From positions 1 through 18,145 of the forward strand of contig JALWQD010000209.1 in NCBI GenBank assembly GCA_026994735.1: a DNA stretch of 18,145 bases. Reading direction: 5' to 3'. This DNA is from Gammaproteobacteria bacterium. Its GTDB lineage: Bacteria > Pseudomonadota > Gammaproteobacteria > SZUA-140. Under the pieces are notes generated by a model. The model searched no databases and had not been told where the DNA came from. It was given only the letters and a program-made list of their open reading frames with translations. This document shows, in pieces, positions 1 through 7,517 of this stretch (the stretch's first letter is position 1; every line of letters begins with the position of its first letter). Position numbers and translations under genes: made by a program.

Positions 1-432
1 CGGCAATGGCCGGCCGGGATCGTCGAGATGAAAGCGTGGACTGGCCTCACGCCACAGGGGCCTCTCGCCGCCAAACAGGGCTTCGAGGATTTGCGGTGTC
101 CGTCGCCAGGGAATCCGGGAAAACTTCTCGAAGTCGAAGACACCGTACCAGTGGGCTGCCGCCGCAACCGTCGGCAGATGATCTTCTGCCGACATAAGAA
201 TAACAGGCAAACGAGGCTCCCAGGCACGCAGGCCATCCAGAATGACTTGCAGCGCATCCATGCTTAAATCCGCACTCACCATGACGGCCATCAAGGCATT
301 TGCTGCCGGAGCGGAATCTTGCCATTGTAAGGGGTCATCGACTACGGCGGCGTCATAACCGCTAAAAACAAGGATCGTTTCGACAACCTGTAAGCGTTCG
401 CGGTCATGGTCGATGACCAATACGGTTTCCAC
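1..432 (-). CDS. FleQ/FlrA-like sigma-54 regulator, N-terminal receiver-like domain (partial, runs off window)
   Basis: The first 144 codons of a minus-strand gene are present; the 3' part lies beyond base 1. The protein opens METVLVIDHDRERLQVVETI, with the acidic residues at 8-11 typical of a receiver fold. A hydrophobic strand near residue 55 (ALMAVMVSAD) follows, where the usual phospho-acceptor Asp is replaced. Another strand near residue 83 reads LPVILMSAED. This pattern, a receiver-like fold without a phospho-site, is what the N-terminal domain of FleQ and FlrA shows; these are sigma-54-dependent master activators of flagellar genes that bind c-di-GMP. The AAA+ and HTH domains that would prove the call are outside the window. 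The start is a GTG at 432-430: an in-frame TGA lies three codons upstream, and an AGGGGG lies about 13 nt upstream, a rather long spacing. The PilZ gene upstream fits a flagellar or c-di-GMP setting. It could instead be another response-regulator-like protein. Confidence 0.6.
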   Translation of the reverse strand, partial: METVLVIDHDRERLQVVETILVFSGYDAAVVDDPLQWQDSAPAANALMAVMVSADLSMDALQVILDGLRAWEPRLPVILMSAEDHLPTVAAAAHWYGVFDFEKFSRIPWRRTPQILEALFGGERPLWREASPRFHLDDPGRPLP

Positions 433-645
433 GTTCAGAAGTCATCCCCCTGTGGCTTCGTCTCTACAGACGGGTCAGTCCAGGCAACCGGAAGAGCCAG
501 CTTTTATCGGCACAAACAATCCGTGTGACGACAGGCTATCCTTCCAGAGGCCCCTGAATATCGAACAAGTGCGATATTGTACTTTATCTATATCAGAGAC
601 TTAGGAAAAAGGCCAGCCACTTCGCCAAGGGATGTCAAAAAAATG
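433..645. other. intergenic gap between the regulator gene and pilZ
   Basis: No gene is supported here. On the minus strand a perfect TTGACA occurs at 638-633, but no acceptable -10 hexamer lies 16-18 nt downstream. An isolated TACAAT lies at 581-576. No clear sigma-54 GG-N10-GC element and no clear terminator hairpin were found. The short plus-strand frames here have no ribosome binding site or recognisable motif. Confidence 0.5.
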
Positions 646-987
646 TCACATGGCCAATGTACTGTCATCAGACAACAGACGTAGCAGATAATAGTAAAAG
701 CGATTGTCAAAATCGCGGAACTGCAGGGCGACACCCGACGGCGCAACGCGAACAATACGCGCCGTCACCTTATGCAAGTAAACAATGTTGTCTACCGACT
801 CCGGGAAAATAACTTCCAGATGAAGACTGGACAGACGAGGTTTATCAAGACGAATAAAAGCGCCACCAAGACTGACATTACAAACACGTGTCAGAGAGGT
901 AACAAGCCCCGTGCCACTACGGTAAACTACCTTGATACGACGATCGATACTACGCCGCGCTAGCTGGCGGCCAAGAGATGCAGACAC
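646..987 (-). CDS. single-domain PilZ protein (c-di-GMP binding)
   Basis: A 113-residue protein consisting almost entirely of one PilZ domain. The two c-di-GMP contact motifs are visible: RxxxR at residues 12-16 (RRSIDRR region) and N37-x-S39-x-x-G42 (NVSLGGAFI), followed by the beta-strands typical of the fold (EVIFPES, TARIVRV, GVALQFRDF). Stand-alone PilZ proteins act as c-di-GMP receptors that pass the signal to a partner, often in motility or surface polysaccharide export; the partner cannot be read from the sequence. The start is GTG at 987-985, preceded by GGGAG at a good distance (GGGAGAATTCCA-GTG). A promoter-like TTGTCG-17-TATATA lies just upstream. The gene points toward the FleQ-like gene 213 bp downstream and diverges from the sulfotransferase gene. 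In several gammaproteobacterial flagellar clusters a PilZ gene sits just before the fleQ/flrA gene, which would fit. Confidence 0.85.
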   Translation of the reverse strand: MSASLGRQLARRSIDRRIKVVYRSGTGLVTSLTRVCNVSLGGAFIRLDKPRLSSLHLEVIFPESVDNIVYLHKVTARIVRVAPSGVALQFRDFDNRFYYYLLRLLSDDSTLAM

Positions 988-1013
988 TGGAATTCTCCCG
1001 CATGATTAGAGAC

Positions 1014-1042
1014 TATATATCCGCCACAGAAAGTAGCGACAA
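1014..1042 (-). promoter_or_regulatory. candidate sigma-70 promoter for the PilZ gene
   Basis: On the minus strand a -35-like TTGTCG (1042-1037) and a -10-like TATATA (1019-1014) are separated by 17 nt, and the GTG start lies about 27 nt further on. The fit is good but the call rests on matching by eye. A second TATAAT on the same strand at 1087-1082 has no recognisable -35. Confidence 0.45.
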
Positions 1043-1138
1043 CCGGTCAATCCCCCATTACTGGGAACCGGCCTGGCGACAATTATACATGATTTCACTA
1101 GGTTTTGTCTGTCCCCATCCCCTCTTTCAGGATCAACA

Positions 1139-2962
1139 ATGAAGAAACAGGCGACATCCTGCAAGCACATCCGTCTCGATGAAGCCCTTCAGCAAGCGCG
1201 CCAATTGACAGACAGCGGGCAATTCCCTGCTGCCGACCAGCTCTACCAAAAAATCATTCATAGCGCGCCGGATTGTGCCCAGGCCTGGCATGACTGGGGG
1301 CAACTTGGCCTGCGCCTAAGACAACTCCAGACGACACTGCCGATACTCACACGGGCTGTCGAACTTGCCCCTGACAAGCCCGCATTTCGCTATACACTGG
1401 CACAGCTGCAGAGTCAGCTAGGCGATTATTCGTCAGCAGAAAAATCAATGCTTGAAGTCACCCGTTTGGCCCCTGCTAACCCTGCCGGACACCAGGAACT
1501 GGGCCTCATCTATAAGCGCATGAGACGATTCCCTGAGGCCATCAAGTCGCTACAGCGGGCCACCCGGCTAGCCGCCAATGATAGCAATAGCCATTTTAAT
1601 CTTGGCCTAACATTTTTTGCCGCGGGTGACATTGACGCGGCTATCAAAGCCTACCGCCAGGCACTTGCTATCGACAGCAATGATAGCGAAAGTCACAGCG
1701 CTCTCGGCGCTGCCCTGCATGCGGCGGGTAACTTCCCCGCAGCCAGAAAACAATTACAGTTGGCCATTCAGCTGGAACCTGACAACCCAAACTGGTATCG
1801 CAATCTCGCCGAATCACTGCGTGAACAGGGAATGCTGGCGCAAGCTATTGAGAATTACCGCCAGGGCTTGAAGAGAAACAGCAACGATGCTGCGCTCTGG
1901 CATGGCCTGGCGATGACGCAAAAATTTACTGTCCGTGATCAAGAGGACATCATGGCGATCAAGTCACTCTATGCCCAGCAGGCTAGAGAGAGCGAAGAAC
2001 AGACAAAACTGGCCTTTGCCATTGGCAAGATTCTTGATGACTGCAAACAGGAAACACAGGCCTGGCCCTATTTTCAAACAGCCAATCACAACAGGCGTGT
2101 CAGAAAAAAATACAACATCGAAGAAGAACGTGAATATTTCCAGACCATCAAACAGACCTTCACTGCGGACTTCTTTCATCAACAAGCGGACAGCCCGTCG
2201 TTACTCCCCAAACAACCCTATGGGCAACCGATATTTATCATCGGCATGCCACGCTCTGGCACCAGTCTCGTTGAACAGATTCTCGCCAGCCATTCACAGA
2301 TCCATGGCTGCGGCGAAACCCAGGCATTGTCCATAGCTCTGCGTGACACCCTTGGCCAAGTATTGACCGGTCAACAATTACTGCAACAATTTTGCTTCCT
2401 CGATAGCCAGGAACGGAGAATAATCGCCGAAAATTATCTGACCCGGATAACGACCCAGGGCAATGGAGAACAGTGGCTAAGCAATAAACTGCCTTTCAAT
2501 TTTCTTCATCTTGGCTTGATAAAAATACTCTTTCCCGACGCCAAGATTTTCCATTGTTGCCGTCACCCGCTGGCAACCTGCCTATCCATTTATCAACATG
2601 ATTTCACCCACATGGATGGATTTGCCTACGACCTCCAGGAACTCGCCCAGTACTACCTGCTCTACCATGATCTGATGCAACACTGGCATGATGTCCTCCC
2701 GGGGTATGTGCAAGACATCCATTACGAAACACTGGTTGCCGAACAGGAGTCCCAGAGTCGTCAATTGATCAAGGCCTGCGAATTACCTTGGGAAGCCTCC
2801 TGCCTCGATTTCCATCAGACCAACAGGGCCGTCAGCACGGCCAGTTTCACACAAGTTCGCCAGCCACTTTACCGCCATGCCCTCGAACGCGGGCAGCGCT
2901 ATGAGCCCCTACTCACGCCATTAACATCGATACTCAACGGGATTTTGCCCAAAAAACCATGA
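1139..2962 (+). CDS. TPR-repeat sulfotransferase (PAPS-dependent), copy 1
   Basis: A 607-residue two-part protein. Residues ~13-260 are tandem tetratricopeptide repeats (for example SHFNLGLTFFAAGDIDAAIK at ~151-170), a protein-binding superhelix. Residues ~363-600 are a sulfotransferase domain. The 5'-phosphosulfate loop is GMPRSGTSLVEQIL (369-382). Glu393 in HGCGET and Lys450 in SNKLPFN match the catalytic Glu and Lys of the tyrosylprotein sulfotransferase group. Arg475 and Ser483 (RHPLATCLS) form the 3'-phosphate site. The enzyme should move sulfate from PAPS to a carbohydrate or protein; the acceptor is unknown. There is no signal peptide, so it is probably cytoplasmic. The ATG is preceded by AGGA at 6 nt. 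It diverges from pilZ, and its stop overlaps the start of a decayed copy of a similar gene. It is clearly related to the intact gene at 9595-11304 (same domain order and a shared TAS-xx-QVR-x-PLY/PIY tail). Confidence 0.9.
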   Translation: MKKQATSCKHIRLDEALQQARQLTDSGQFPAADQLYQKIIHSAPDCAQAWHDWGQLGLRLRQLQTTLPILTRAVELAPDKPAFRYTLAQLQSQLGDYSSAEKSMLEVTRLAPANPAGHQELGLIYKRMRRFPEAIKSLQRATRLAANDSNSHFNLGLTFFAAGDIDAAIKAYRQALAIDSNDSESHSALGAALHAAGNFPAARKQLQLAIQLEPDNPNWYRNLAESLREQGMLAQAIENYRQGLKRNSNDAALWHGLAMTQKFTVRDQEDIMAIKSLYAQQARESEEQTKLAFAIGKILDDCKQETQAWPYFQTANHNRRVRKKYNIEEEREYFQTIKQTFTADFFHQQADSPSLLPKQPYGQPIFIIGMPRSGTSLVEQILASHSQIHGCGETQALSIALRDTLGQVLTGQQLLQQFCFLDSQERRIIAENYLTRITTQGNGEQWLSNKLPFNFLHLGLIKILFPDAKIFHCCRHPLATCLSIYQHDFTHMDGFAYDLQELAQYYLLYHDLMQHWHDVLPGYVQDIHYETLVAEQESQSRQLIKACELPWEASCLDFHQTNRAVSTASFTQVRQPLYRHALERGQRYEPLLTPLTSILNGILPKKP

Positions 2963-3379
2963 AGGACATAGTAGGCACACAAGCGCAAAAACTTTTCCAG
3001 CAAGGACTGCAGGGCCGCTAGAATGACCAAACCCAGTGGGCCTGGCAGTGTTTTCACAAGCCGCTCCGCCCAGCTGGCCCCGTTATTACAACGCTTACCA
3101 CCATTTGATGAGCCACTGGCAGACGCTCTTTAGCAATGGGATACATCCACTGTCAAATGAAGCGCTTATTGGTGTACCCAGGAGAACGAGACCCGCACCC
3201 TGCTAGGCTTTTGCGGCCTCAGTTGGGACAAGCAATGCCTTAACTTCAAGGACAATCAAGGCACCGTTATGACAGGTAGTTTCGCTCAGGTACGCGAGGG
3301 CCTGCATGGCCACTCACTCAAACGCTGGCAACATTATCAACAATACCTGGCTGAGGCACCAGGGAACATTCAGCAATAA
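2959..3379 (+). pseudogene. remnant of a tandem TPR-sulfotransferase gene
   Basis: An ATG at 2959 overlaps the stop of the intact copy (ATGA) and opens MKDIVGTQAQKLFQQGLQGR, then TAG; this resembles the first TPR helix of the family. After a short scrambled stretch, the frame from about 3080 gives RYYNAYHHLMSHWQTLFSNG, matching YYLLYHDLMQHW in the intact neighbour. A frameshift follows. The frame from about 3183 then gives ENETRTLLGFCGLSWDKQCL and later GSFAQVREGL..HSLKRWQHY before TAA at 3379. These match the C-terminal tail of both intact copies (PW..CLDFH, QVRxPLY, RGQRY or RWRHY). The PAPS loop and most of the TPR region are missing. So both ends and part of the C-terminal half survive, while the middle has been deleted and the frame broken. 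The start/stop overlap suggests that this was once the second gene of a coupled pair. Confidence 0.82.
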
Positions 3380-3467
3380 TAAATCGTGCTAAAAACCGAC
3401 ATTAGAAATACCTGCCCCATAACCAGCATGAGTTTTAACAGCACAAAAAAACCCGATCAAAAAGCCC

Positions 3468-3495
3468 TTGAACTTTCCTTTTGAATCGCCATAAT
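3468..3495 (+). promoter_or_regulatory. candidate sigma-70 promoter for the Gld-type ABC operon
   Basis: TTGAAC (3468-3473) and CATAAT (3490-3495) are separated by 16 nt. The -10 matches the consensus at five of six positions and the -35 at four of six. It is the best promoter-like pair between the sulfotransferase remnant and the ATPase gene. Transcription would start near 3502, just before the inverted repeat. Confidence 0.45.
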
Positions 3496-3511
3496 GTTAG
3501 TCATTCATAAA

Positions 3512-3529
3512 CCTGCCAAGCCTGGCAGG
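3512..3529 (+). repeat. short inverted repeat in the leader of the ABC operon
   Basis: CCTGCCA and TGGCAGG form a perfect 7-bp stem with a 4-nt loop (AGCC). No T-run follows, so it is not a standard intrinsic terminator. It lies about 10 nt after the predicted transcription start and could be an operator or an mRNA-stabilising 5' hairpin. Chance is also possible. Confidence 0.35.
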
Positions 3530-3690
3530 AAGATTTGGTCCCGGCACTGGGTCCCTAATAAATGATCGGAAAATGACGCAAAAAATGTCAGCAACAGGGC
3601 ATGCAATGCCCCATATGCTCGCAAAACCCGTCCGGGTGTGGGCTCTTCGATAGCGCCCCCCCGGCAACCCTGACGAGTGAGAAAAACATT

Positions 3691-4629
3691 ATGATCAAAA
3701 TCAACAATGTCAGCCGTCACTATGGCACTTTTGTCGCGGTCAACAATCTCTCATTGACGATTAACAGTGGCGAAGTGATTGGTCTGCTCGGTCATAATGG
3801 CGCGGGCAAAACGACACTGTTAAAAATGCTCACAGGCTACCTCGAACCAACTGATGGCAGCATCATCGTCAATGGCCATAATATTTGTGAAGAACGCCGC
3901 CTGATCCAGCAAGAAATAGGCTATTTACCCGAAAACTGTCCACTTTACCCAGAAATGGAAGTCGCCCCATTTCTTCGCCATATCGCTAACCTGCACGGGC
4001 TGCCGGAGGCCGAACATGGCCCCTATATTGCTTCAGCACTGGCCCTGACCGAATTACAGGACAGGGCCTGGCAACGCATCGAAACCCTTTCGCGCGGACT
4101 GCGTCAACGCGTCGGTGTTGCCCAGGCAATACTCAACAAACCGCGTCTTCTCATCCTCGATGAACCCACAAATGGTCTTGATCCGACACAGATCAAGCAT
4201 ATGCGCTCACTCATCCGGCACCTGGCAAAATCAACAACAGTCATCATTTCCACACACATCTTGCAGGAAGTTCAGGCAACTTGTGACCGGGTCATTATCA
4301 TCCGTAATGGCTGCAAAGCCCTTGATGCACGCCTTGATAAATTACAACAAGGACGGCGGTTGATCTTCACAACTGATGCCACAGAGGAACAGCTGGCAAC
4401 CATTTTAAGTACTTTTCCTGATTCTCAGAGACTGGCCAACAACCATGCCGGACACAGCCAATATGTGATCAGCTTTGACAGCCATGACCATGCCGAAAAG
4501 CAAGCCCCCGAACTGGCAAAGCTGCTGATCGAGGCCAAGCAGCGATTATTCTCACTGCAAATTGAAGCCCCTTCACTGGAAACAATCTTTGGCGAGATTT
4601 CAGCCGGCATAACGGGAGAGCAAGCATGA
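3691..4629 (+). CDS. ABC transporter ATP-binding protein, GldA-like
   Basis: A 312-residue ATPase of the ABC-2 export class. Walker A is GHNGAGKTT (34-42). The signature is LSRGLRQR (133-140), the variant usual in GldA and related ATPases instead of LSGGQ. Walker B is LLILDEP (153-159), followed by the D-loop GLDP and the switch His in ISTHILQEV near 186. The C-terminal ~80 residues are the extension seen in drug and gliding-type ATPases. It should power the membrane protein encoded directly downstream. I start it at the ATG at 3691, where the ABC fold begins (MIKINNVSRHYG); an in-frame ATG at 3601 would add 30 unrelated residues. The stop overlaps the next ATG by 4 nt (ATGA), so the genes are probably translationally coupled. 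The transported substrate is unknown; gliding motility itself is not implied, since such operons also occur in non-gliding proteobacteria. Confidence 0.92.
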   Translation: MIKINNVSRHYGTFVAVNNLSLTINSGEVIGLLGHNGAGKTTLLKMLTGYLEPTDGSIIVNGHNICEERRLIQQEIGYLPENCPLYPEMEVAPFLRHIANLHGLPEAEHGPYIASALALTELQDRAWQRIETLSRGLRQRVGVAQAILNKPRLLILDEPTNGLDPTQIKHMRSLIRHLAKSTTVIISTHILQEVQATCDRVIIIRNGCKALDARLDKLQQGRRLIFTTDATEEQLATILSTFPDSQRLANNHAGHSQYVISFDSHDHAEKQAPELAKLLIEAKQRLFSLQIEAPSLETIFGEISAGITGEQA

Positions 4630-7517
4630 AGCAACTATGGCGGCTTACACGGCATGAGCTAGCAACCTTCTTTGCGACACCGGCAGCCTTCATATTATTG
4701 GCAGCTTTCCTCTCCGCCTGCCTGTTTATGTTCTTTTGGGTCGATGCCTTTTTTGCCCGCAATATCGCCGACATGCGGCCATTATTTGAAGCCATGCCGA
4801 TTTTACTGATCTTTCTCTCGGCAACAATTACGATGCGTCTCTGGACGGATGAAAAGCGCAGCGGTACTCTGGAACTACTGCTGACATCCCCCATCAACCC
4901 CCTGACACTGGTGCTCAGCAAATTTCTTGCTGCCATGGCCCTGATAGCACTTGCACTGACACTGACACTGCCCTTGCCGTTAACGATAGGCTTCATAGCC
5001 GAGCTTGATTGGGGCCCCGTTATCGCCGCCTACCTGGCCACACTACTGCTGGCAGCAGCCTATATTGCCATCGGCCTTTATATCAGTTCCCGAGCAGAAA
5101 ACCCGCTCGTCAGCCTGATTATCAGCACCCTTATTTGTGCTCTCTTGTTTATCATCGGTGCGCCCATAATCAGCGACCTCTTCCCCAGTGATACCGCCGC
5201 CAGTCTGCGCCTGCTTGGCTCCGGCTCCCGCTTTGAAGCCATCAGTCGTGGCGTCATCGACATGCGCGATATTTATTACTATCTGAGTCTCTGCGCAACC
5301 TTTTTGACACTCAATGTCTATCGTCTCGAAAAATTACGCTGGCAAGGAAACAAGCGCTGTCAACGACAACGTCAATGGAGCGTCTTGAGCGCTTTCATCT
5401 GCCTCAATCTTCTTTTCGCAAACCTTCCTCTCGGGCAGCTCGAGCCAATCCGGCTCGACCTGACTCCAGGCAAACTCTATACACTCTCACCGGCAAGCCG
5501 ACAGATACTGGCTGAATTAAACGAGCCGCTGCTCATCCGGGCATACTTCAGCGCCCAGACGCATCCCTTGCTTGCCCCTTTAGTGCCCCGCCTGCGCGAT
5601 CTGTTGCAAGAATACGCCATTGCCGCAAAAGGCAAGGTGCGTGTTGAAATCATTGACCCTCACGAAAGCCCCGAAATTGAACGAGAAGCGGGACAGCGTT
5701 ACGGCATCAAACCCGTACCGTTCCAGACAGCCAATCGCTATGAATCTTCTGTCGTCAATTCCTATTTTGATATTGTCATCAGCTATGGTGACCAGTTCGA
5801 AACACTCGGGTTCCGTGATCTCATCGACATCAAGGCAAACAACGAAACAGATGTCAAAGTCGACCTGAGAAACCCCGAATACGACATCACCCGAACGATT
5901 AAAAAAACGCTACAGGCTTACCGGGGAGCCGGTAATCTATTCACAAAATTGCCCGGCCCGTTGACATTTCATGGTTATATTTCCCAGCCGGAGAAACTGC
6001 CACAGGCATTGCAGACTCTGGACAGCGAGTTACGTCAGACAGTCACCGAGCTGGCAGCCAAGTCGGGCGGCCGACTGCAAATCGACTTTGCAGATCCAGC
6101 AGCCAATGGGGGCACACTCGGCCAGCGTTTGCGCCAACAATTTGGTTACCGTCAAATGACCACCAGCCTGCTTGACGAACGTCGTTTCTGGTTTTATATG
6201 CAGCTTGATGATGGCCAACGGCAAGAAACCATCCCGTTACCTGAGGACCTCAGCGCAACAGCACTGAAACGCAGCATCAAGGCGGCAATCAAACGCTATG
6301 CACGCGGTTTTCTGAAGACAGTCGCCATCGTCGGGCCTGAACCTGAAGCAACAATGGCACGCTTTACGCCTGGGGCTGCGCGTCAATTACGCTTCGATCA
6401 GTTGCGCCAACGCTTGGCGCAGGATTACACCCTGGTCGACACAGACCTGAAGAGTGGCTATGTCCCTCCAGAAACTGACCTGCTGTTAATTTTGGCACCG
6501 GGAAGTCTCGATAAAAAGCAACTCTTTGCCCTTGATCAGTTCCTGATGCAGGGCGGCACAGTCATCATCTCGACATCACCCTATAAAATTGAGTTAAGTG
6601 GCCGCTTAGCCGCACAACCGCAAACAACGGGCTTAGATGAATGGTTGGCGGAACAGGGTTTGGCGATAGCAAACCGCCTTGTCCTCGACCCCAAAAATAC
6701 CGCCTTTCCCGTGCCAATCGAGCGCAATATTGGTGGTTATATCATCCAGGAAGCACAACTCGTCAACTACCCCTTTTTCATCGATATTCGTAACGATGCC
6801 ATGAATCAGGATGTACAACTGCTCAAGGGTATCGAGCAATTGACCATCAGCTGGGCTTCGCCACTCATGATCACAGAAAAAAACCCCGTAGGCCGTCAAA
6901 TCCATCGGCTGTTGCAGAGCTCAGCGCAATCATGGACAACAGAGCGTGCCGAATTGCAACCCGATTTCGAGCGTTATGGTCCACTCGGCTTTCCTGTCAG
7001 CGACAAACGCGGCAAACAGCTGCTTGCCCTGATGGCTGAAGGCCGCTTCAATTCATTTTTCCGCCAGCGCCCCTCGCCAATACAAGCGCATGAGCAGTCA
7101 AAAGACACTCAGAATATCCAGCGTTTAATAGAACACTCGCCCGAATCCGCGCGCCTCCTCCTCATTGGCTCTAACAGTTTTGCCAGTGACCAAACGCTTG
7201 ATCTCGTTTCCAGTTCGCTGGGCAGCCGCTATCTGTTTCCCGTTGAATTCCTTCAGAATGCCATTGACTGGTCGCTGCAGGATCGCGGCCTGCTGGCACT
7301 GCGCGGAGGTCGGGCACAATTTTCGCGCATACTTCCTCCTCTCGAACGCAGTACGCAGCAATTCTGGGAATACCTGAATTATGCCATGTCACTATTTGGC
7401 CTGCTGATTGTCTGGCTGCTCCGTATAGTCATCAAACGACGCAGTCGACAACGTCTTGCGACCATCATCGAAACACCAACAGGGCATCAATTGGCGGCAA
7501 GAGAGGAGATATCATGA
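4626..7517 (+). CDS. fused ABC-2 permease / GldG-like auxiliary membrane protein
   Basis: A 963-residue protein that joins two parts usually found as separate GldF and GldG. Residues 1-~240 form an ABC-2 permease with about six hydrophobic segments (near 17-40, 54-72, 98-125, 130-153, 160-182, 215-232) and the motif RLWTDEKRSGTLELLLTSP (71-89) typical of the GldF/NosY class. After a basic linker, a new membrane segment (~251-270) leads into the GldG-like N-terminal domain (LDLTPGKLYTLSPASRQIL, then a thioredoxin-like region). A large extracytoplasmic domain follows, with PETDLLLILAPGSLDKKQLF and GGTVIISTSPY. A last membrane helix (~917-937) and a basic tail (KRRSRQR) close the protein. The extracytoplasmic region belongs to the ABC-type uncharacterised auxiliary family. 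It overlaps both neighbours by 4 nt. A separate permease gene is absent, which supports a real fusion and not a missed stop; no stop or frameshift is seen across the junction. Confidence 0.88.
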   Translation: MKQLWRLTRHELATFFATPAAFILLAAFLSACLFMFFWVDAFFARNIADMRPLFEAMPILLIFLSATITMRLWTDEKRSGTLELLLTSPINPLTLVLSKFLAAMALIALALTLTLPLPLTIGFIAELDWGPVIAAYLATLLLAAAYIAIGLYISSRAENPLVSLIISTLICALLFIIGAPIISDLFPSDTAASLRLLGSGSRFEAISRGVIDMRDIYYYLSLCATFLTLNVYRLEKLRWQGNKRCQRQRQWSVLSAFICLNLLFANLPLGQLEPIRLDLTPGKLYTLSPASRQILAELNEPLLIRAYFSAQTHPLLAPLVPRLRDLLQEYAIAAKGKVRVEIIDPHESPEIEREAGQRYGIKPVPFQTANRYESSVVNSYFDIVISYGDQFETLGFRDLIDIKANNETDVKVDLRNPEYDITRTIKKTLQAYRGAGNLFTKLPGPLTFHGYISQPEKLPQALQTLDSELRQTVTELAAKSGGRLQIDFADPAANGGTLGQRLRQQFGYRQMTTSLLDERRFWFYMQLDDGQRQETIPLPEDLSATALKRSIKAAIKRYARGFLKTVAIVGPEPEATMARFTPGAARQLRFDQLRQRLAQDYTLVDTDLKSGYVPPETDLLLILAPGSLDKKQLFALDQFLMQGGTVIISTSPYKIELSGRLAAQPQTTGLDEWLAEQGLAIANRLVLDPKNTAFPVPIERNIGGYIIQEAQLVNYPFFIDIRNDAMNQDVQLLKGIEQLTISWASPLMITEKNPVGRQIHRLLQSSAQSWTTERAELQPDFERYGPLGFPVSDKRGKQLLALMAEGRFNSFFRQRPSPIQAHEQSKDTQNIQRLIEHSPESARLLLIGSNSFASDQTLDLVSSSLGSRYLFPVEFLQNAIDWSLQDRGLLALRGGRAQFSRILPPLERSTQQFWEYLNYAMSLFGLLIVWLLRIVIKRRSRQRLATIIETPTGHQLAAREEIS

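Larger units (their letters stand above)
3380..3690 (+). other. gene-free leader region before the ABC operon
   Basis: About 310 bp without a supported gene. It holds a promoter-like pair at 3468-3495 and a 7-bp inverted repeat at 3512-3529, giving an apparent leader of almost 190 nt before the ATG at 3691. The frame of the ATPase stays open back to an ATG at 3601, but the extra 30 residues do not look like part of an ABC domain. No clear terminator for the upstream sulfotransferase unit was found. Confidence 0.5.

Noticed and set aside
633..638. perfect TTGACA on the minus strand as a promoter for the FleQ-like gene
   Set aside because: No acceptable -10 hexamer at 16-18 nt spacing.
1084..1089. 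TATACA as -10 for the first sulfotransferase gene
   Set aside because: No -35-like hexamer at a proper distance; the same place reads TATAAT on the other strand, so orientation is unclear.
3573..3653. 26-codon upstream frame in the leader of the ABC operon
   Set aside because: Only a weak GGA precedes the ATG, composition is unremarkable and no conservation can be judged from one sequence.
3601..3690. 30-residue N-terminal extension of the ATPase with Cys residues (CPIC)
   Set aside because: The ABC domain starts at 3691 and the extension includes no further zinc-ligand pair in a proper motif; probably an open leader.
4469..4996. 175-codon open frame antisense to the ABC genes
   Set aside because: Composition is rich in Ser, Arg and Ala as expected for an antisense shadow, and it crosses the junction of two coupled real genes.
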